Origin: Desulfobulbus propionicus
GTDB taxonomy: Bacteria; Desulfobacterota; Desulfobulbia; Desulfobulbales; Desulfobulbaceae
NCBI GenBank assembly: GCA_002748755.1
Contig: PDTD01000008.1
Coordinates: 62,001 to 126,000 of the forward strand
Length of the DNA stretch: 64,000 bases
Direction: 5' to 3'
Below, in pieces: positions 18,536 to 27,450 of the stretch. The translations under genes and the position numbers were made by a program. The notes under the pieces are model-generated. The model was not told the DNA's origin. It made no database searches and saw only the letters and a list, made by a program, of their open reading frames with translations. Every line of letters begins with the position of its first letter. Within the stretch, counting starts at the first letter, position 1.

Positions 18536-18690
18536 CCCCCATTTCTGATGACCATTTTGTCTCATGTGCACTACCACCGACAAACAAATCACCGTAAGGT
18601 CGGTGAGCAATCCCAACTTGTGACAAAATGTGCGCCCTAGATCGGCTCAGACCACTTTATCTTCGGCAGTCTTTGGACAGCGTAGAGTCC
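18536..18690 (-). repeat. MITE-like intergenic repeat, diverged copy
   Basis: TTTCTGATGACCATTTTGTCTCAT at its left and GATCGGCTCAGACC plus TCTTCGGCAGTCTTTGG further on match the reverse-oriented family. An internal inverted pair (CACCGACAAACAAATCACC and GGTCGGTGAGC) interrupts the match. It lies in the gap before the chemoreceptor gene. Confidence 0.5.
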
Positions 18691-18817
18691 CTTACGATAC
18701 GGTGCCCAAAACGCCTGCCGATTCTGAGATAGCCTGCGCTGAGGAGAAATCCGGGCAAGAGGTGCAGATAATTATAAAAAACCGCTCATTTTGATACCAA
18801 AATACAAGAGAAAGACT

Positions 18818-20776
18818 ATGTTTTTTACTATCCGCAATAAATTCCTCGTCCCCATGGTTATTCTCGTCCTGCTCGGTATGGGAATCTCCTCATTTATGAC
18901 CTACCAAATGGCTAGGAATGCACTCGAGACAAGCAAAATTGAAGAACTCAATCAGAGAGCAGAAAGCAACGTTAACGCCATGGCCGACTGGTTTACCAAT
19001 CGAAAACTCGATATCTCCAACTGGGCACAACAGGAAATATTACAGACAGCGCTCAAAAATAACTTTTTAGCAAAAGCCGCGAGAAAGACCGCAAGCCAGG
19101 ATTTTGCCCGAATGCGAGACGAATACCAGTATTATAGCGGTTTTCATCTTGCCAACCTCGACGGAACGGTAATTGCGTCATCGAACCCAAAACTTATTGA
19201 TAGCATCAATATCACCGACCGCAGCTATTTCCAAAAGGCTCTACAAGGCAAGGTGAACATATCTCCCATTATGAAAAGCAAAGAAAACGGCAGTCTGATA
19301 CTCACAATAGCCTCTCCGGTTCTTGAACAGGATAAAGTCGCTGGGGTGTTTTATATTGTCGTGGACATGGATAGTTTTAATTCCAAGTTTATCTACAAGA
19401 TAAAAATAGGCAACACAGGCTATGCCTCAATGACTAATAAGGAAGGCGTCGTCCTAGCGCATCGCAATAAAGAGGACATCATGCAAAAACGCATCACTGA
19501 CTTTAGTTTTGGCAGTAATATCCTGACTGACCATCATGGTGTCTTCCATTACAGCTGGCAGGACACTGATAAAGTTTTAGCGTTTCAGACCTTGGATGAG
19601 ATGGGATGGAAAGTACTTCTTTCTATCAATGAGGACGAAATATATGCTGAGATCAACAAACTGGGTAAACTGAGCCTCACCCTGGTGGCTTCCGTGGTAG
19701 CCATTGCCGCCCTTATTATTTTTCTTATTGCCAACTCCGTAGCCAAACCAATTAACATGGTGGTAGAAGGACTGCGCGACGCTGCAGAAGGCGAGGGTGA
19801 TCTCACCACGCGCTTAGAGGTAGTGAGCCGTGACGAGGTGGGTGAACTCGCGTCCTGCTTCAACAGCTTTGTCGAAAAGGTGCAAAGTATTATAACTGAC
19901 ATCCAGGCCAACATCTCTACGTTGAACTTGTCAGCAGCCAGCTTGTCGAATCTTTCGCAAAACCTATCTGCCGGGTCTGAAGATTCTTCTGAGCGTTCCA
20001 GCACTGTGGCTGCGGCTGCAGAAGAGATGAATGCGAACATGAACTCGGTTGCAGCGGCCTGTGAACAGGCCTCGGTGAATGTCAACGTGGTTGCCTCAGC
20101 AGCGGAGGAGATGAACGCTACGGTCTCCGAGATCGCCGGGAATACTGGCAAGGCCAGGGAAGTGACCGAGGATGCGGTGGATAAAACCAACTCTGCCTCC
20201 CAAAGGATGGCTGAGTTAGGGACTGCAGCTCAGGAAATCAGTAAAGTCACCGAGACTATTACCGAAATTTCCGAACAAACAAACCTGTTGGCGCTAAACG
20301 CGACCATTGAAGCGGCGCGGGCCGGTGAAGCGGGAAAAGGATTTGCCGTCGTAGCCAATGAAATCAAGGAGCTCGCCAAGCAGACGGCTGAGGCAACCCT
20401 AGAGATTCGACAACGGATCAATTCTATTCAGTCTTCGACTTCGAAGACGGTAGGGGAAATGGAACAGATAAATACGGTGATCAACAATGTGAACACCATT
20501 GTTACCACCATAGCCTCTGCGGTGGAAGAGCAGGCATTATCAACGGATGAAATTGCTTCCAATGTCGCCCAGGCTGCCCAGGGGATTGCTGAAGTGAACG
20601 AAAATGTAGCCCAGAGTTCTTCGGTTTCCGGTGAAATTTCCGCAGAAATAACCGAGGTGAGCCAGGTGGCCACTACCATCAACCTGGACAGCGAGAAGGT
20701 TAATCATCAGGCAAATGAACTGCTGACATTGTCTGATCAGCTCGAGAAGACGGTGAATCAGTTCAAGCTTCAGTAA
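18818..20776 (+). CDS. Methyl-accepting chemotaxis protein with double-Cache sensor
   Basis: A 652-residue chemoreceptor when started at ATG 18818 (AAGAGAAAG upstream); a TTG nine codons earlier is less likely. It has a transmembrane helix ([20 protein letters not shown]) and a periplasmic dCache_1 domain of about 240 residues, with typical [20 protein letters not shown] and [15 protein letters not shown] second helix ([19 protein letters not shown]), a HAMP domain ([20 protein letters not shown]) and a long coiled-coil signalling domain follow. The hairpin tip is [20 protein letters not shown], which binds CheA/CheW. The sensor type suggests detection of small organic ligands outside the cell. 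No che genes are near. Confidence 0.96.
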   Translation: MFFTIRNKFLVPMVILVLLGMGISSFMTYQMARNALETSKIEELNQRAESNVNAMADWFTNRKLDISNWAQQEILQTALKNNFLAKAARKTASQDFARMRDEYQYYSGFHLANLDGTVIASSNPKLIDSINITDRSYFQKALQGKVNISPIMKSKENGSLILTIASPVLEQDKVAGVFYIVVDMDSFNSKFIYKIKIGNTGYASMTNKEGVVLAHRNKEDIMQKRITDFSFGSNILTDHHGVFHYSWQDTDKVLAFQTLDEMGWKVLLSINEDEIYAEINKLGKLSLTLVASVVAIAALIIFLIANSVAKPINMVVEGLRDAAEGEGDLTTRLEVVSRDEVGELASCFNSFVEKVQSIITDIQANISTLNLSAASLSNLSQNLSAGSEDSSERSSTVAAAAEEMNANMNSVAAACEQASVNVNVVASAAEEMNATVSEIAGNTGKAREVTEDAVDKTNSASQRMAELGTAAQEISKVTETITEISEQTNLLALNATIEAARAGEAGKGFAVVANEIKELAKQTAEATLEIRQRINSIQSSTSKTVGEMEQINTVINNVNTIVTTIASAVEEQALSTDEIASNVAQAAQGIAEVNENVAQSSSVSGEISAEITEVSQVATTINLDSEKVNHQANELLTLSDQLEKTVNQFKLQ

Positions 20777-20786
20777 CCCGCTCTTG

Positions 20787-20827
20787 GTACAGGCCTGACC
20801 TAGGAAGCTCAGGCCTGTACACCTTTT
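20787..20827 (+). terminator. Rho-independent terminator after the chemoreceptor gene
   Basis: GTACAGGCCTGA (20787-20798) pairs perfectly over 12 bp with TCAGGCCTGTAC (20809-20820), with a 10-base loop and a short ACCTTTT tail. It starts 11 bases after the stop codon. Confidence 0.8.
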
Positions 20828-21084
20828 CATCAAGACTGGACCTCCCCATGATTCTTATGATTGTCAGCCTTCAAGGATGGCATAGAGAAAAGTACGTACT
20901 CACAAGAGCTGTACCCTTATTTGTTGCACCTGCTTGACACCTATAACCACTCTATGCGGCTGATCGCGATCACTGGAAGATGGGTAAGCTGGGAGCAGGT
21001 ACTGAAGAAAACAATACCATGATCGGCACCAAAAGGTCTTCATGTGCAACCACTGTCCTCTGGATGGCACCTCCGTCGGCCAAA

Positions 21085-21196
21085 CCGTTGGGTAGCCCGA
21101 TTTTTGTCGATATTTGAGTCGGCTCACCCATAGCATATCCATCTGTTTTTGTATCTTTTTTTTCAAAGATACAAAATGTTCATAAGAAATTGGGGC
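21085..21196 (+). repeat. MITE-like intergenic repeat, right half
   Basis: GGGTAGCCCGATTTTTGTCG, GAGTCGGCTCACCCATAG, then TTTTTTCAAAGATACAAAAT and the right end TTCATAAGAAATTGGGGC align with the copy at 24770. The left half cannot be traced with confidence. It lies between the chemoreceptor terminator and the tRNA-Arg terminator. Confidence 0.62.
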
Positions 21197-21252
21197 GAGC
21201 ACCGCTCCAGTGGACAAGGTGCAGACAATAAAGACATAAGAGCAACACAAAA

Positions 21253-21283
21253 AGCCGCCCACATTTCTGTGGGCGGTTTTTTG
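21253..21283 (-). terminator. Terminator of the split tRNA-Arg gene
   Basis: On the minus strand, CCGCCCAC (after AAAAAA) pairs with GTGGGCGG around AGAAAT, followed by CTTTTTG. It begins 8-10 bases after the CCA end of the tRNA. The stem is near perfect and flanked by A and T runs, so it may work in both directions. Confidence 0.85.
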
Positions 21284-21290
21284 CTGTCTC

Positions 21291-21597
21291 TGGCACGCCA
21301 ACCAGGATTCGAACCTGGGACCTACGGCTTAGCTTACCACTTCGGATTTCCCCGCCCTGCCTACTCACAGGTTCGTGGTCTGGACTATCCCTTCATCGTA
21401 TTCAGAGAAATTCTGAACGTAGATGCCAACCGTCTAGTCTCTACACCTTCCCGCTGTTTCTGGCGGGCTTGGCTCGGGATTGCCATTTTGCTTCTAACAA
21501 TACAGGTTTCCCCGAATTTGGCTGGTTCTACTCTTGAGGTTTCCCCCAAGGCACTCCAATTGAAGGCCGTTGCTCTATCCAGCTGAGCTATTGGCGC
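21291..21597 (-). tRNA. tRNA-Arg(UCU) interrupted by a group I intron
   Basis: On the minus strand the 5' exon (21597-21563) begins GCGCCAATAGCTCAGCTGGA and ends with C32-U33-U34. The 3' exon (21332-21291) begins C35-U36-A37-A38 and ends TTGGCGTGCCA. Joined, they make a 77-nt cloverleaf: acceptor GCGCCAA/TTGGCGT (G1-U72 wobble), D stem GCTC/GAGC, anticodon stem ACGGC/GCCGT, T stem CCAGG/CCTGG with TTCGAAT loop, and encoded CCA. The anticodon is UCU, for AGA/AGG arginine codons. The intron splits it between positions 34 and 35, the same place as in cyanobacterial tRNA-Leu(UAA). No second copy is present in the window, so splicing may be essential. Confidence 0.93.
21333..21562 (-). ncRNA. Group I intron (IC3-like), 230 nt
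   Basis: A self-splicing intron candidate within tRNA-Arg. The conserved core reads AAATTCGGGGAAACCT (P4/J3-4 region), CCCGAGCCAAGCCC (P5-J6 region), AAGGTGTAGAGACTAGACGG (P3/P8/P7 strand) and GGATAGTCCAGACCAC (second P7 strand). These match the well-studied Azoarcus tRNA-Ile intron in order and spacing. The intron internal guide GGAG pairs with the exon end CUUC, placing a U-G wobble at the 5' splice site after U34. The last intron base is G (21333), as required. There is no homing endonuclease ORF. It is compact and looks intact. Confidence 0.93.
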
Positions 21598-21613
21598 GTA
21601 CTTTTACCGGGTG

Positions 21614-21642
21614 ATTTTACTTGAGTTGCGGCCTAAAGGCAA
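21614..21642 (-). promoter_or_regulatory. Sigma-70 promoter of tRNA-Arg
   Basis: Minus strand: -35 TTGCCT (21642-21637), 17-base spacer, -10 TAAAAT (21619-21614), about 17 bases before the first tRNA base. The -10 box matches consensus at five of six positions. Confidence 0.6.
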
Positions 21643-21697
21643 GGGTTTCAAGACATAAAACCACAACGACAGGGATGTCCGCCTCAGACTCAAACAG

Positions 21698-24019
21698 CTA
21701 CCTCGTTCTTCCAGATTTTTCCCAGATTGTCCCACCGACCGTGTCAAGAACTGTAACTCCCTGTCGCAACAACTCTTCCCGGACAGAATCAGCAGCGACC
21801 CAGTCTTTGATTTGACGGGCTTGCTCACGCTGTCTGATTAGTTTATCGATCTCCGGTGTCAACGGGTATTCTTCCAGCTGCATAATGCCCAATGTTCGAT
21901 CAATGGTCTGCAGGACTTCCAGGACATCTTTTTTCTGCTTACGGTCCAGTTGCCTATCCTGCAGCACGGGATTCAGCTTTTTTATAAACAGAAACAGAGC
22001 GCCCAACGCACCGGAAATATTTAGGTCATCATCCATTGCCTCAGTAAACTGTTGCTCCAGTGCACTGATATAGGCAGCAACCCTGGGATGGGGCAACCCT
22101 ACAGACAGGCACACGAGTTTCCTGGTAAAGGCATCAAGCCTCTTTAAAGAAGTGACAGCGCTTTCCAATCGTTTGAAGGAAAAATGAAACGGTTTACTGT
22201 AGTGGACCTTTTGGAGCATAAACCGCAGGTCTCGGGCTGTGAAGCCCCGCTCCAGAATATCATTCAGGGTGACGATGTTACCGGCGTCTTGCGACATTTT
22301 CCTGCCACCGCGCAAGACAAGCCCCGAGTGTATCCAAAAATTGGCCAAAGCCTTTCCTGTCAGCGCCTCTGCAATGGCTATCTCATTTTCATGATGGGGA
22401 AAGATGAGGTCCTGACTGGCCGTATGAATATCAAGGGTCTCTCCCAGATACCTGGTCGACATGGCAGAGCATTCAATATGCCATCCCGGCCGAACATTTC
22501 CCCAGTCTGTCTCAAAAAAAATACCTCTTTTTAATTCCGCAAGCGTTGAACGCTTGAGCAAGGTGAAGTCACGGGGATTATCTTTCTCATAATTATCCAA
22601 ATCCACGGTCCGGCCAACCCTGATTTTGCTCAAATCCACCCTGCTGAGCCGTCCATACTTTTTAAACTTGGAAATATCAAAATAGATTGAGCCGAGTTTT
22701 TCGTAGGCATACCCCTTATGAATCAGTTTATGGGTGATCTCCAGCATGTCCTCGACATGTTCTGAAGCTAGAGGATATCCGGTGGCAGGCAGGACAGATA
22801 GCATCTCAGCCGCTTGGTGAAACTCCTGGATATACTGACCGGTAAATTCCTTAAGACTGAGTCCAGAAGCCTCAGCACCGGCGATGGTATTGTCATCGAG
22901 ATCAGTAATGTTCATGTAGGATTCGACGTTATACCCCCTGAAACCAAGGTAACGCACAAGCATATCCGACACCACCAGACGCCGTAGGTGCGCAACGTTG
23001 GGCGGCTCATACGCTGTCGGCCCACAAGAATACAGAGTAACGCGCTCTTTACTGACCGGTTCGAACACTTCTTTCTTGCGGGTCATGGTATTATAAAAAC
23101 GAAGTTGTAAAGCCTCTTTGGTGGTCTTCTGCTCCTGCACAAAAAGAGGTGTACTCAGGTAACGCTCACCACCATCGGGCAAAACGACTACCACCAATCC
23201 CTGCTCCATCTCATGGGCTCGTGCAATACCGGCAAAAACCCCTGCACCACCACTCATTCCAGCAAAAATCCCTTCTTCAGCGGCGAGCCTGCGGACAGTC
23301 GCAAAGGCATCCTCATCAGCGACATTGATGATGGCATGGGGCAAGCTCTTATCAAAAATACCAGGCCGATACGACTCCTTCATATTTTTTAATCCCTGGA
23401 TCTTGTGCCCCAGGTACGGTTCAATGGCCGTTACACGTACTGCAGGGTGATACTCCCGAAACCATTTTGACAGCCCCATTGCTGTCCCGGATGTACCGAG
23501 AGTGACAACGACATCGGTTACCTGACCGGCTGTCTGGTCCCAAATCTCTGGTCCGGTACTGTTGTAATGGGCCATCCAATTGGCGGGATTGTTATACTGA
23601 TCGGCAAGGAAATAGCGTTCAGGGTGCTCCCTGGCAAGAGAATACGCCTTCTCAATGGCCCCATCCGTGGCCCGTTCGGCCGGGGTAAGAATTAATTCAG
23701 CTCCATATGCCTGCATAATGAGGCGGCGTTCTATAGAGGCCGACTCTGGCATGATCAACTGGCAACGATACTGTTTGGCTGCACACACCATAGCCATGCC
23801 GATACCGGTATTACCACTGGTCGCTTCCAGAAGAATTTTATCCCGGGTCAACTCTCCACTTTTCTCGGCAGCTTCCACCATGGACAGGGCAACTCTGTCT
23901 TTTATTGAGCCTCCCGGATTACTTGACTCAAGCTTGACAAGCAAAGGAACACTGGTTTCAGAGGTCATCCGCTGCAATGCAACCAGCGGGGTATTGCCAA
24001 TGAGTTCTGTTATTTTCAT
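21698..24019 (-). CDS. cysS: Fusion of cysteine synthase and cysteinyl-tRNA synthetase
   Basis: A 773-residue bifunctional protein. Residues 1-~300 are a PLP-dependent O-acetylserine sulfhydrylase: MKITELIGNTPLVAL, the PLP lysine in NPGGSIKDRVAL, the substrate loop EATSGNTGIGMAM, and the phosphate loop TLGTSGTAMG. Residues ~330-773 are class I CysRS: zinc ligands in CGPTAYE, WHIECSAMS and FPHHENE, and a C-terminal anticodon-binding region (VREELLRQGVTVLDTVGGTI). The HIGH motif is changed to NVAH in PPNVAHLRR and KMSKS reads KMSQD. The start at 24019 follows AGAAGG; an upstream ATG extension has no support. The fusion would make cysteine and load it onto tRNA-Cys in one polypeptide. Activity of the divergent ligase is not assured. 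Confidence 0.93.
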   Translation of the reverse strand: MKITELIGNTPLVALQRMTSETSVPLLVKLESSNPGGSIKDRVALSMVEAAEKSGELTRDKILLEATSGNTGIGMAMVCAAKQYRCQLIMPESASIERRLIMQAYGAELILTPAERATDGAIEKAYSLAREHPERYFLADQYNNPANWMAHYNSTGPEIWDQTAGQVTDVVVTLGTSGTAMGLSKWFREYHPAVRVTAIEPYLGHKIQGLKNMKESYRPGIFDKSLPHAIINVADEDAFATVRRLAAEEGIFAGMSGGAGVFAGIARAHEMEQGLVVVVLPDGGERYLSTPLFVQEQKTTKEALQLRFYNTMTRKKEVFEPVSKERVTLYSCGPTAYEPPNVAHLRRLVVSDMLVRYLGFRGYNVESYMNITDLDDNTIAGAEASGLSLKEFTGQYIQEFHQAAEMLSVLPATGYPLASEHVEDMLEITHKLIHKGYAYEKLGSIYFDISKFKKYGRLSRVDLSKIRVGRTVDLDNYEKDNPRDFTLLKRSTLAELKRGIFFETDWGNVRPGWHIECSAMSTRYLGETLDIHTASQDLIFPHHENEIAIAEALTGKALANFWIHSGLVLRGGRKMSQDAGNIVTLNDILERGFTARDLRFMLQKVHYSKPFHFSFKRLESAVTSLKRLDAFTRKLVCLSVGLPHPRVAAYISALEQQFTEAMDDDLNISGALGALFLFIKKLNPVLQDRQLDRKQKKDVLEVLQTIDRTLGIMQLEEYPLTPEIDKLIRQREQARQIKDWVAADSVREELLRQGVTVLDTVGGTIWEKSGRTR

Positions 24020-24137
24020 ATGTACAACCTTCTCTACCGTCCAAGGGGGGGACGATAAAAACACATAATTCCGCACCCTCTCACAAGAGCGCCCCAGTAC
24101 TTACACCCTCAAAAACCAAGTGTTTGGGTTTGCTGCA

Positions 24138-24578
24138 TCATTGCCCGCCAAGCTGGGAATGGGCACGCCATAATCTATAGAGCGCATCTTGGCTGGCCGC
24201 GTCTGTCACCGACTGGACAAGCTGTTTAAACGCCCTGTCATCTTCCGAGTGCACGGGCTTAGAGGGGGACCACCTTTTCCTTTGTCCCTCTGGCAGCCCA
24301 GAAGGGTAGAGAGCAAAGAGCATATCTTCTATGTCGGCATCAGAGGACAGACAGCGAATACGTTGCAGGGTATCCGGTTTACTCAATTGTAAACACTGCA
24401 TAACAGTGGAGTTCTGGACATACACCCATAAAACATTGCGCCGAAAAAATGCAGGCATGGTCACCTGCGCAAATTTTTCACCAACCAATGCGGCCCAGTT
24501 GCTGGCAAGTTGGCACAAAGCCCATTGCCGCTGCCACATCTTTTTGACGTATACTTTTTTCAGATCTCTTTCAAGCAT
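24138..24578 (-). CDS. DUF721/DciA-like protein
   Basis: A 146-residue protein. The first ~90 residues resemble the DUF721 (DciA) domain: WNRQWALCQLASNWAALVGE-like start (here QRQWALCQLASNWAALVGEK), then VTMPAFFRRNVLWVYVQNST and a tail containing LQRIRCLSS. DciA proteins help load the replicative helicase DnaB in bacteria lacking DnaC. The C-terminal half is not recognisable and may be lineage-specific. It lies upstream of the CysK-CysS fusion on the same strand with a gap of about 120 bases, probably an operon. The family call is moderately sure; the function is inferred from the family. Confidence 0.7.
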   Translation of the reverse strand: MLERDLKKVYVKKMWQRQWALCQLASNWAALVGEKFAQVTMPAFFRRNVLWVYVQNSTVMQCLQLSKPDTLQRIRCLSSDADIEDMLFALYPSGLPEGQRKRWSPSKPVHSEDDRAFKQLVQSVTDAASQDALYRLWRAHSQLGGQ

Positions 24579-24769
24579 TCATCCTCCCTTTCCCCACCAC
24601 AGTCATCCCTTGATTGGTTGCATGGACCTCACCACAAGCCGTCACCGAAAACAACAATGCACTGGGAACCATGGGGTTATGAAAAAAGCGAATACTGTGA
24701 CAGCCATATTTAGGTCAGATTTTGCAGCAGAGATTGTACTGAACCACCGGGGCTGTTCAAGCAGGGCCT

Positions 24770-24993
24770 AGCCCGGATCCCCCATCAGTGCAGACGGTGT
24801 CAGGTTGGCCATTCTTGGTGCCTCATTGTATGTGGGTACATGTGTTGCCAAAATACTGCCGATGATGGTACCGCCTGGGCTGATCTTGGGTACAAACTGT
24901 GTCGAAATGTGAGCCTGCTCACGGACAACACATAAATCTATTTTTGGCTCTTTTTTCTCAAATAAGACAAGATGTTCATGAGAAATCCAGGCT
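24770..24993 (+). repeat. MITE-like intergenic repeat, best full-length copy
   Basis: About 224 bp with inverted ends: left AGCCCGGATCCCCCATCAG, right TTCATGAGAAATCCAGGCT. It is flanked by TA on both sides (ccTA...TAcc), suggesting a 2-bp TA target duplication. Interior landmarks are GACGGTGTCAGGTTGG, CATTGTATGTGGGTACATG, AATACTGCCGATGATGGTAC and TTTTTTCTCAAATAAGAC. It has no ORF of its own. The flanks (24579-24769 and 24994-25211) show nothing I recognise. Confidence 0.85.
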
Positions 24994-25211
24994 ACCCTCT
25001 ATGTGAGATGTATCAATAGGATGTATTGTAACACTCTTGCAGCCAGGCAGAAAGGCTTTTCACCTGCATTTTTTCTATGCAGAGACATCCCCTTGGCCCC
25101 ATGAGCTTTTCAGGAAAAAATACTCTTAACTATTTAATAATAAATAAAATACAGATAAGAACAAAAGACAAGGCGACAACGAGTTCACTCTAGTGAGGTA
25201 AAAAATACACC

Positions 25212-25331
25212 AGGGTTCAACCCAGGCGGCACCATCTTCGGCTGTCTTTTGGCAGCAAAAAGAGGATGGTAACATGCGCTGACAAAAACTTCGAATCTGG
25301 CACCGCCAGAGCTGATCACAAATCCGGGCTA
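25212..25331 (-). repeat. MITE-like repeat abutting glnA stop codon
   Basis: Contains CAGGCGGCACCATCTTCGGC, TGTCTTTTGGCAGC, AATCTGGCACCGCCAGAGCT and the end AATCCGGGCTA. The final CTA (25329-25331) is the TAG stop of glnA read on the minus strand. It is the half carrying the CAGCTC-type end. Confidence 0.75.
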
Positions 25332-26657
25332 ATAATTCTCAAGGTACGTTCTCAACTCCCAGTCTGTCACCGCGGTACGAAATGCATCCCACTCCTTTTC
25401 TTTCCCTTCTATGTATTTGGTAAAGATGTGATCCCCAAGGGCCTCTTGAGCAATAGTGCTGGCCTTCAACTCTTGAATAGCCTCATGCAGATTGACAGGC
25501 AGGCTTTCGATAGAGGCCGCTTCTTTCTCTGCAGGGGTCATTTCAAAAATATCCTGATCCACTGAGCAAGGTGCTTCCAAGTTGTTCTTAATGCCATCAA
25601 GACCGCAAGCCAGCATCATAGCAAAGGCGAGATATGGATTGCAGGAAGGATCTGGACAACGAACCTCAGTTCGTGTCCCCAGACCACGTGAAGCAGGGAT
25701 GCGAATCAAAGCGGAACGGTTTGAAGCAGACCAGGCGACGTACACAGGCGCTTCATATCCGGCTACAAGCCGCTTGTAGCTGTTCACCAAGGGATTGGTC
25801 ACAGCCACAAATCTTTTTGCATTTTTAGAAATGCCGGCAATGAACTTATAGGCAGTTGCACTTAATTGCAGGGGACCGTTTTCGTCATAAAAGGCATTGG
25901 TGCCATCCAGGTGAAACAAAGACAGGTTAGTGTGCATGCCGGAACCATTAATACCGAAAATTGGTTTTGGCATAAAAGTGGCGTGCAGCCCGAACTCCGA
26001 AGCGATAGAGCGCACAACCCACTTATAGGTTATGGTATTGTCTGCGGCTGCCAGAGCATCGGCGTACTTGAAGTTGATCTCATGCTGTCCTTCAGCGACC
26101 TCATGGTGGGAGGCTTCGATCTCAAACCCCATCTCTTCTAAGGTCTCTATAATTTTCCGGCGGCAGTTGATGCCCGCATCCTGGGGATCAACATCAAAAT
26201 ACCCTGCAACATCTTGTGTGTCGGTGGTTGCAAAGCCCTCCTCGTCTTGGTCAAAAAGAAAAAATTCACACTCAGTCCCCACATTCATGGTATAGCCCAT
26301 CTTCCTGGTCTCAGCCAAAACACGCTTCAGATTGTTGCGCGGACAGCCTTCAAAAGGTGTTCCGTCAGACTTGTATATGTCGCAGATAATGCGCGCCGCG
26401 TTGCTGCCTTCCCGGTCCCTCCAGGGTAGTACGGTAAAGCTATCGAAATCCGGCTTCAGGTACATGTCTGATTCATTAATCCGCACAAAACCGTCAATGG
26501 AGGAACCGTCAAACATCATTTTGCCATCCAGGGCTTTTTCAATTTGGCTTCTGGGAATGGCAACATTTTTCATAAATCCAAAAATATCAACGAACTGCAA
26601 CCGAAAAAAATGCAGGTTTTTTTCTTCTACAATTTTCATTATTTCATCTCTTGTCAT
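25329..26657 (-). CDS. glnA: Glutamine synthetase type I (GSI-alpha)
   Basis: A 442-residue glutamine synthetase, which makes glutamine from glutamate, ammonia and ATP. Active-site stretches are present: [56 protein letters not shown] and [19 protein letters not shown]. The length fits the short alpha class found in Gram-positives and some anaerobes. The region where GSI-beta enzymes carry the adenylylated tyrosine (NLYDLP) reads IFEMTPAEK here. There is thus no adenylylation Tyr, so feedback or transcriptional control is more likely than GlnE control. The stop codon lies inside a repeat end. The ATG follows AGGAGAGG. Confidence 0.97.
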   Translation of the reverse strand: MTRDEIMKIVEEKNLHFFRLQFVDIFGFMKNVAIPRSQIEKALDGKMMFDGSSIDGFVRINESDMYLKPDFDSFTVLPWRDREGSNAARIICDIYKSDGTPFEGCPRNNLKRVLAETRKMGYTMNVGTECEFFLFDQDEEGFATTDTQDVAGYFDVDPQDAGINCRRKIIETLEEMGFEIEASHHEVAEGQHEINFKYADALAAADNTITYKWVVRSIASEFGLHATFMPKPIFGINGSGMHTNLSLFHLDGTNAFYDENGPLQLSATAYKFIAGISKNAKRFVAVTNPLVNSYKRLVAGYEAPVYVAWSASNRSALIRIPASRGLGTRTEVRCPDPSCNPYLAFAMMLACGLDGIKNNLEAPCSVDQDIFEMTPAEKEAASIESLPVNLHEAIQELKASTIAQEALGDHIFTKYIEGKEKEWDAFRTAVTDWELRTYLENY

Positions 26658-27181
26658 ACATCCTCTCCTGATATCTCAATAAATTAATACACCAATCCAT
26701 AGACCGGATTCCTCATCAAGAATGCTTGTTGCAGAGCAAGGAGCTGGGCAGATAGATCAAGCAAGCACCACAAGCATCCTGCAACCAAAAACCTGCAGAA
26801 CAATCTCTTCCCCCTTGAGGCGGCTGTTCTCGTTTATGACGAAAATCAATCTCTATTCTGGTCATACACCAGGGGGGCCCCTATCAAGCAGGCTGCGGCA
26901 AAAAAAAACTCATGAGGCATACGTCGAACACCTTGGGTATCATAAATGAAGAGCACTCCCCCTCCTCCCTGCGAGAATGCGCAACCAGACTACCGGCACA
27001 ACCCATGGCATCCCGGCTCCTTTCCTACTCAACCCGTCAAAGCAGGCACATCTCTCCAGGCCCTGGGTTCGCTATCGTACATTGACCTGCATCATTCAAA
27101 CAACATACCAAAAACGTGGCTATCAAAATAATGATTTGATATAACAACATAAGTATCCCACAACCTCAATAATTATCACCC
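26658..27181. other. Intergenic region upstream of glnA
   Basis: No coding sequence is supported. It is moderately AT-rich, and short ORFs here lack ribosome-binding sites and family features. It must contain the glnA promoter, but I could not place a convincing sigma-70 or sigma-54 site. Confidence 0.4.
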
Positions 27182-27234
27182 CAAAAAACTACATTTTTGT
27201 AAACCCTCAAACAAAAAACTACATTTTTGTAAAC
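27182..27234. promoter_or_regulatory. Two identical 23-bp direct repeats, possible activator sites
   Basis: CAAAAAACTACATTTTTGTAAAC occurs twice exactly 30 bp apart (27182 and 27212). Each contains the palindrome TACATTTTTGTA (27190-27201 and 27220-27231). The pair lies just upstream of a strong promoter, with centres about 95 and 65 bases before the expected transcript start, on the same face of the helix. This is the layout expected of a dimeric activator, but the regulator is unknown. Confidence 0.6.
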
Positions 27235-27256
27235 TTAAGAAACCGTACAAGGATAT

Positions 27257-27285
27257 TTGACAAAGCCATACCAGAACTGTACAAT
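27257..27285 (+). promoter_or_regulatory. Strong sigma-70 promoter for the PilZ gene
   Basis: -35 TTGACA (27257-27262), 17-base spacer, -10 TACAAT (27280-27285). It matches the consensus at eleven of twelve positions with ideal spacing. The expected transcript start is near 27292, giving a 5' leader of about 160 bases before the GTG at 27451. Confidence 0.78.
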
Positions 27286-27450
27286 CCTTTCAATATGCTC
27301 CATCATAGTTCCTAATAACGTAGTGATTATGGGGACGAACCGCTCCGAAATGACACAGGCATGCAACAAGATTATTCTGTTTGATTACATTGCCAAATTG
27401 CATCACGACAGCGATCAGAGCCAGAACACTTGTTCTCAACAGGCGAACGT

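Noticed and set aside
24331-24771. Plus-strand ORF ending at the repeat with TAG
   Set aside because: It lies opposite the DciA-like gene and has no signature; its stop at the repeat edge is most likely chance.
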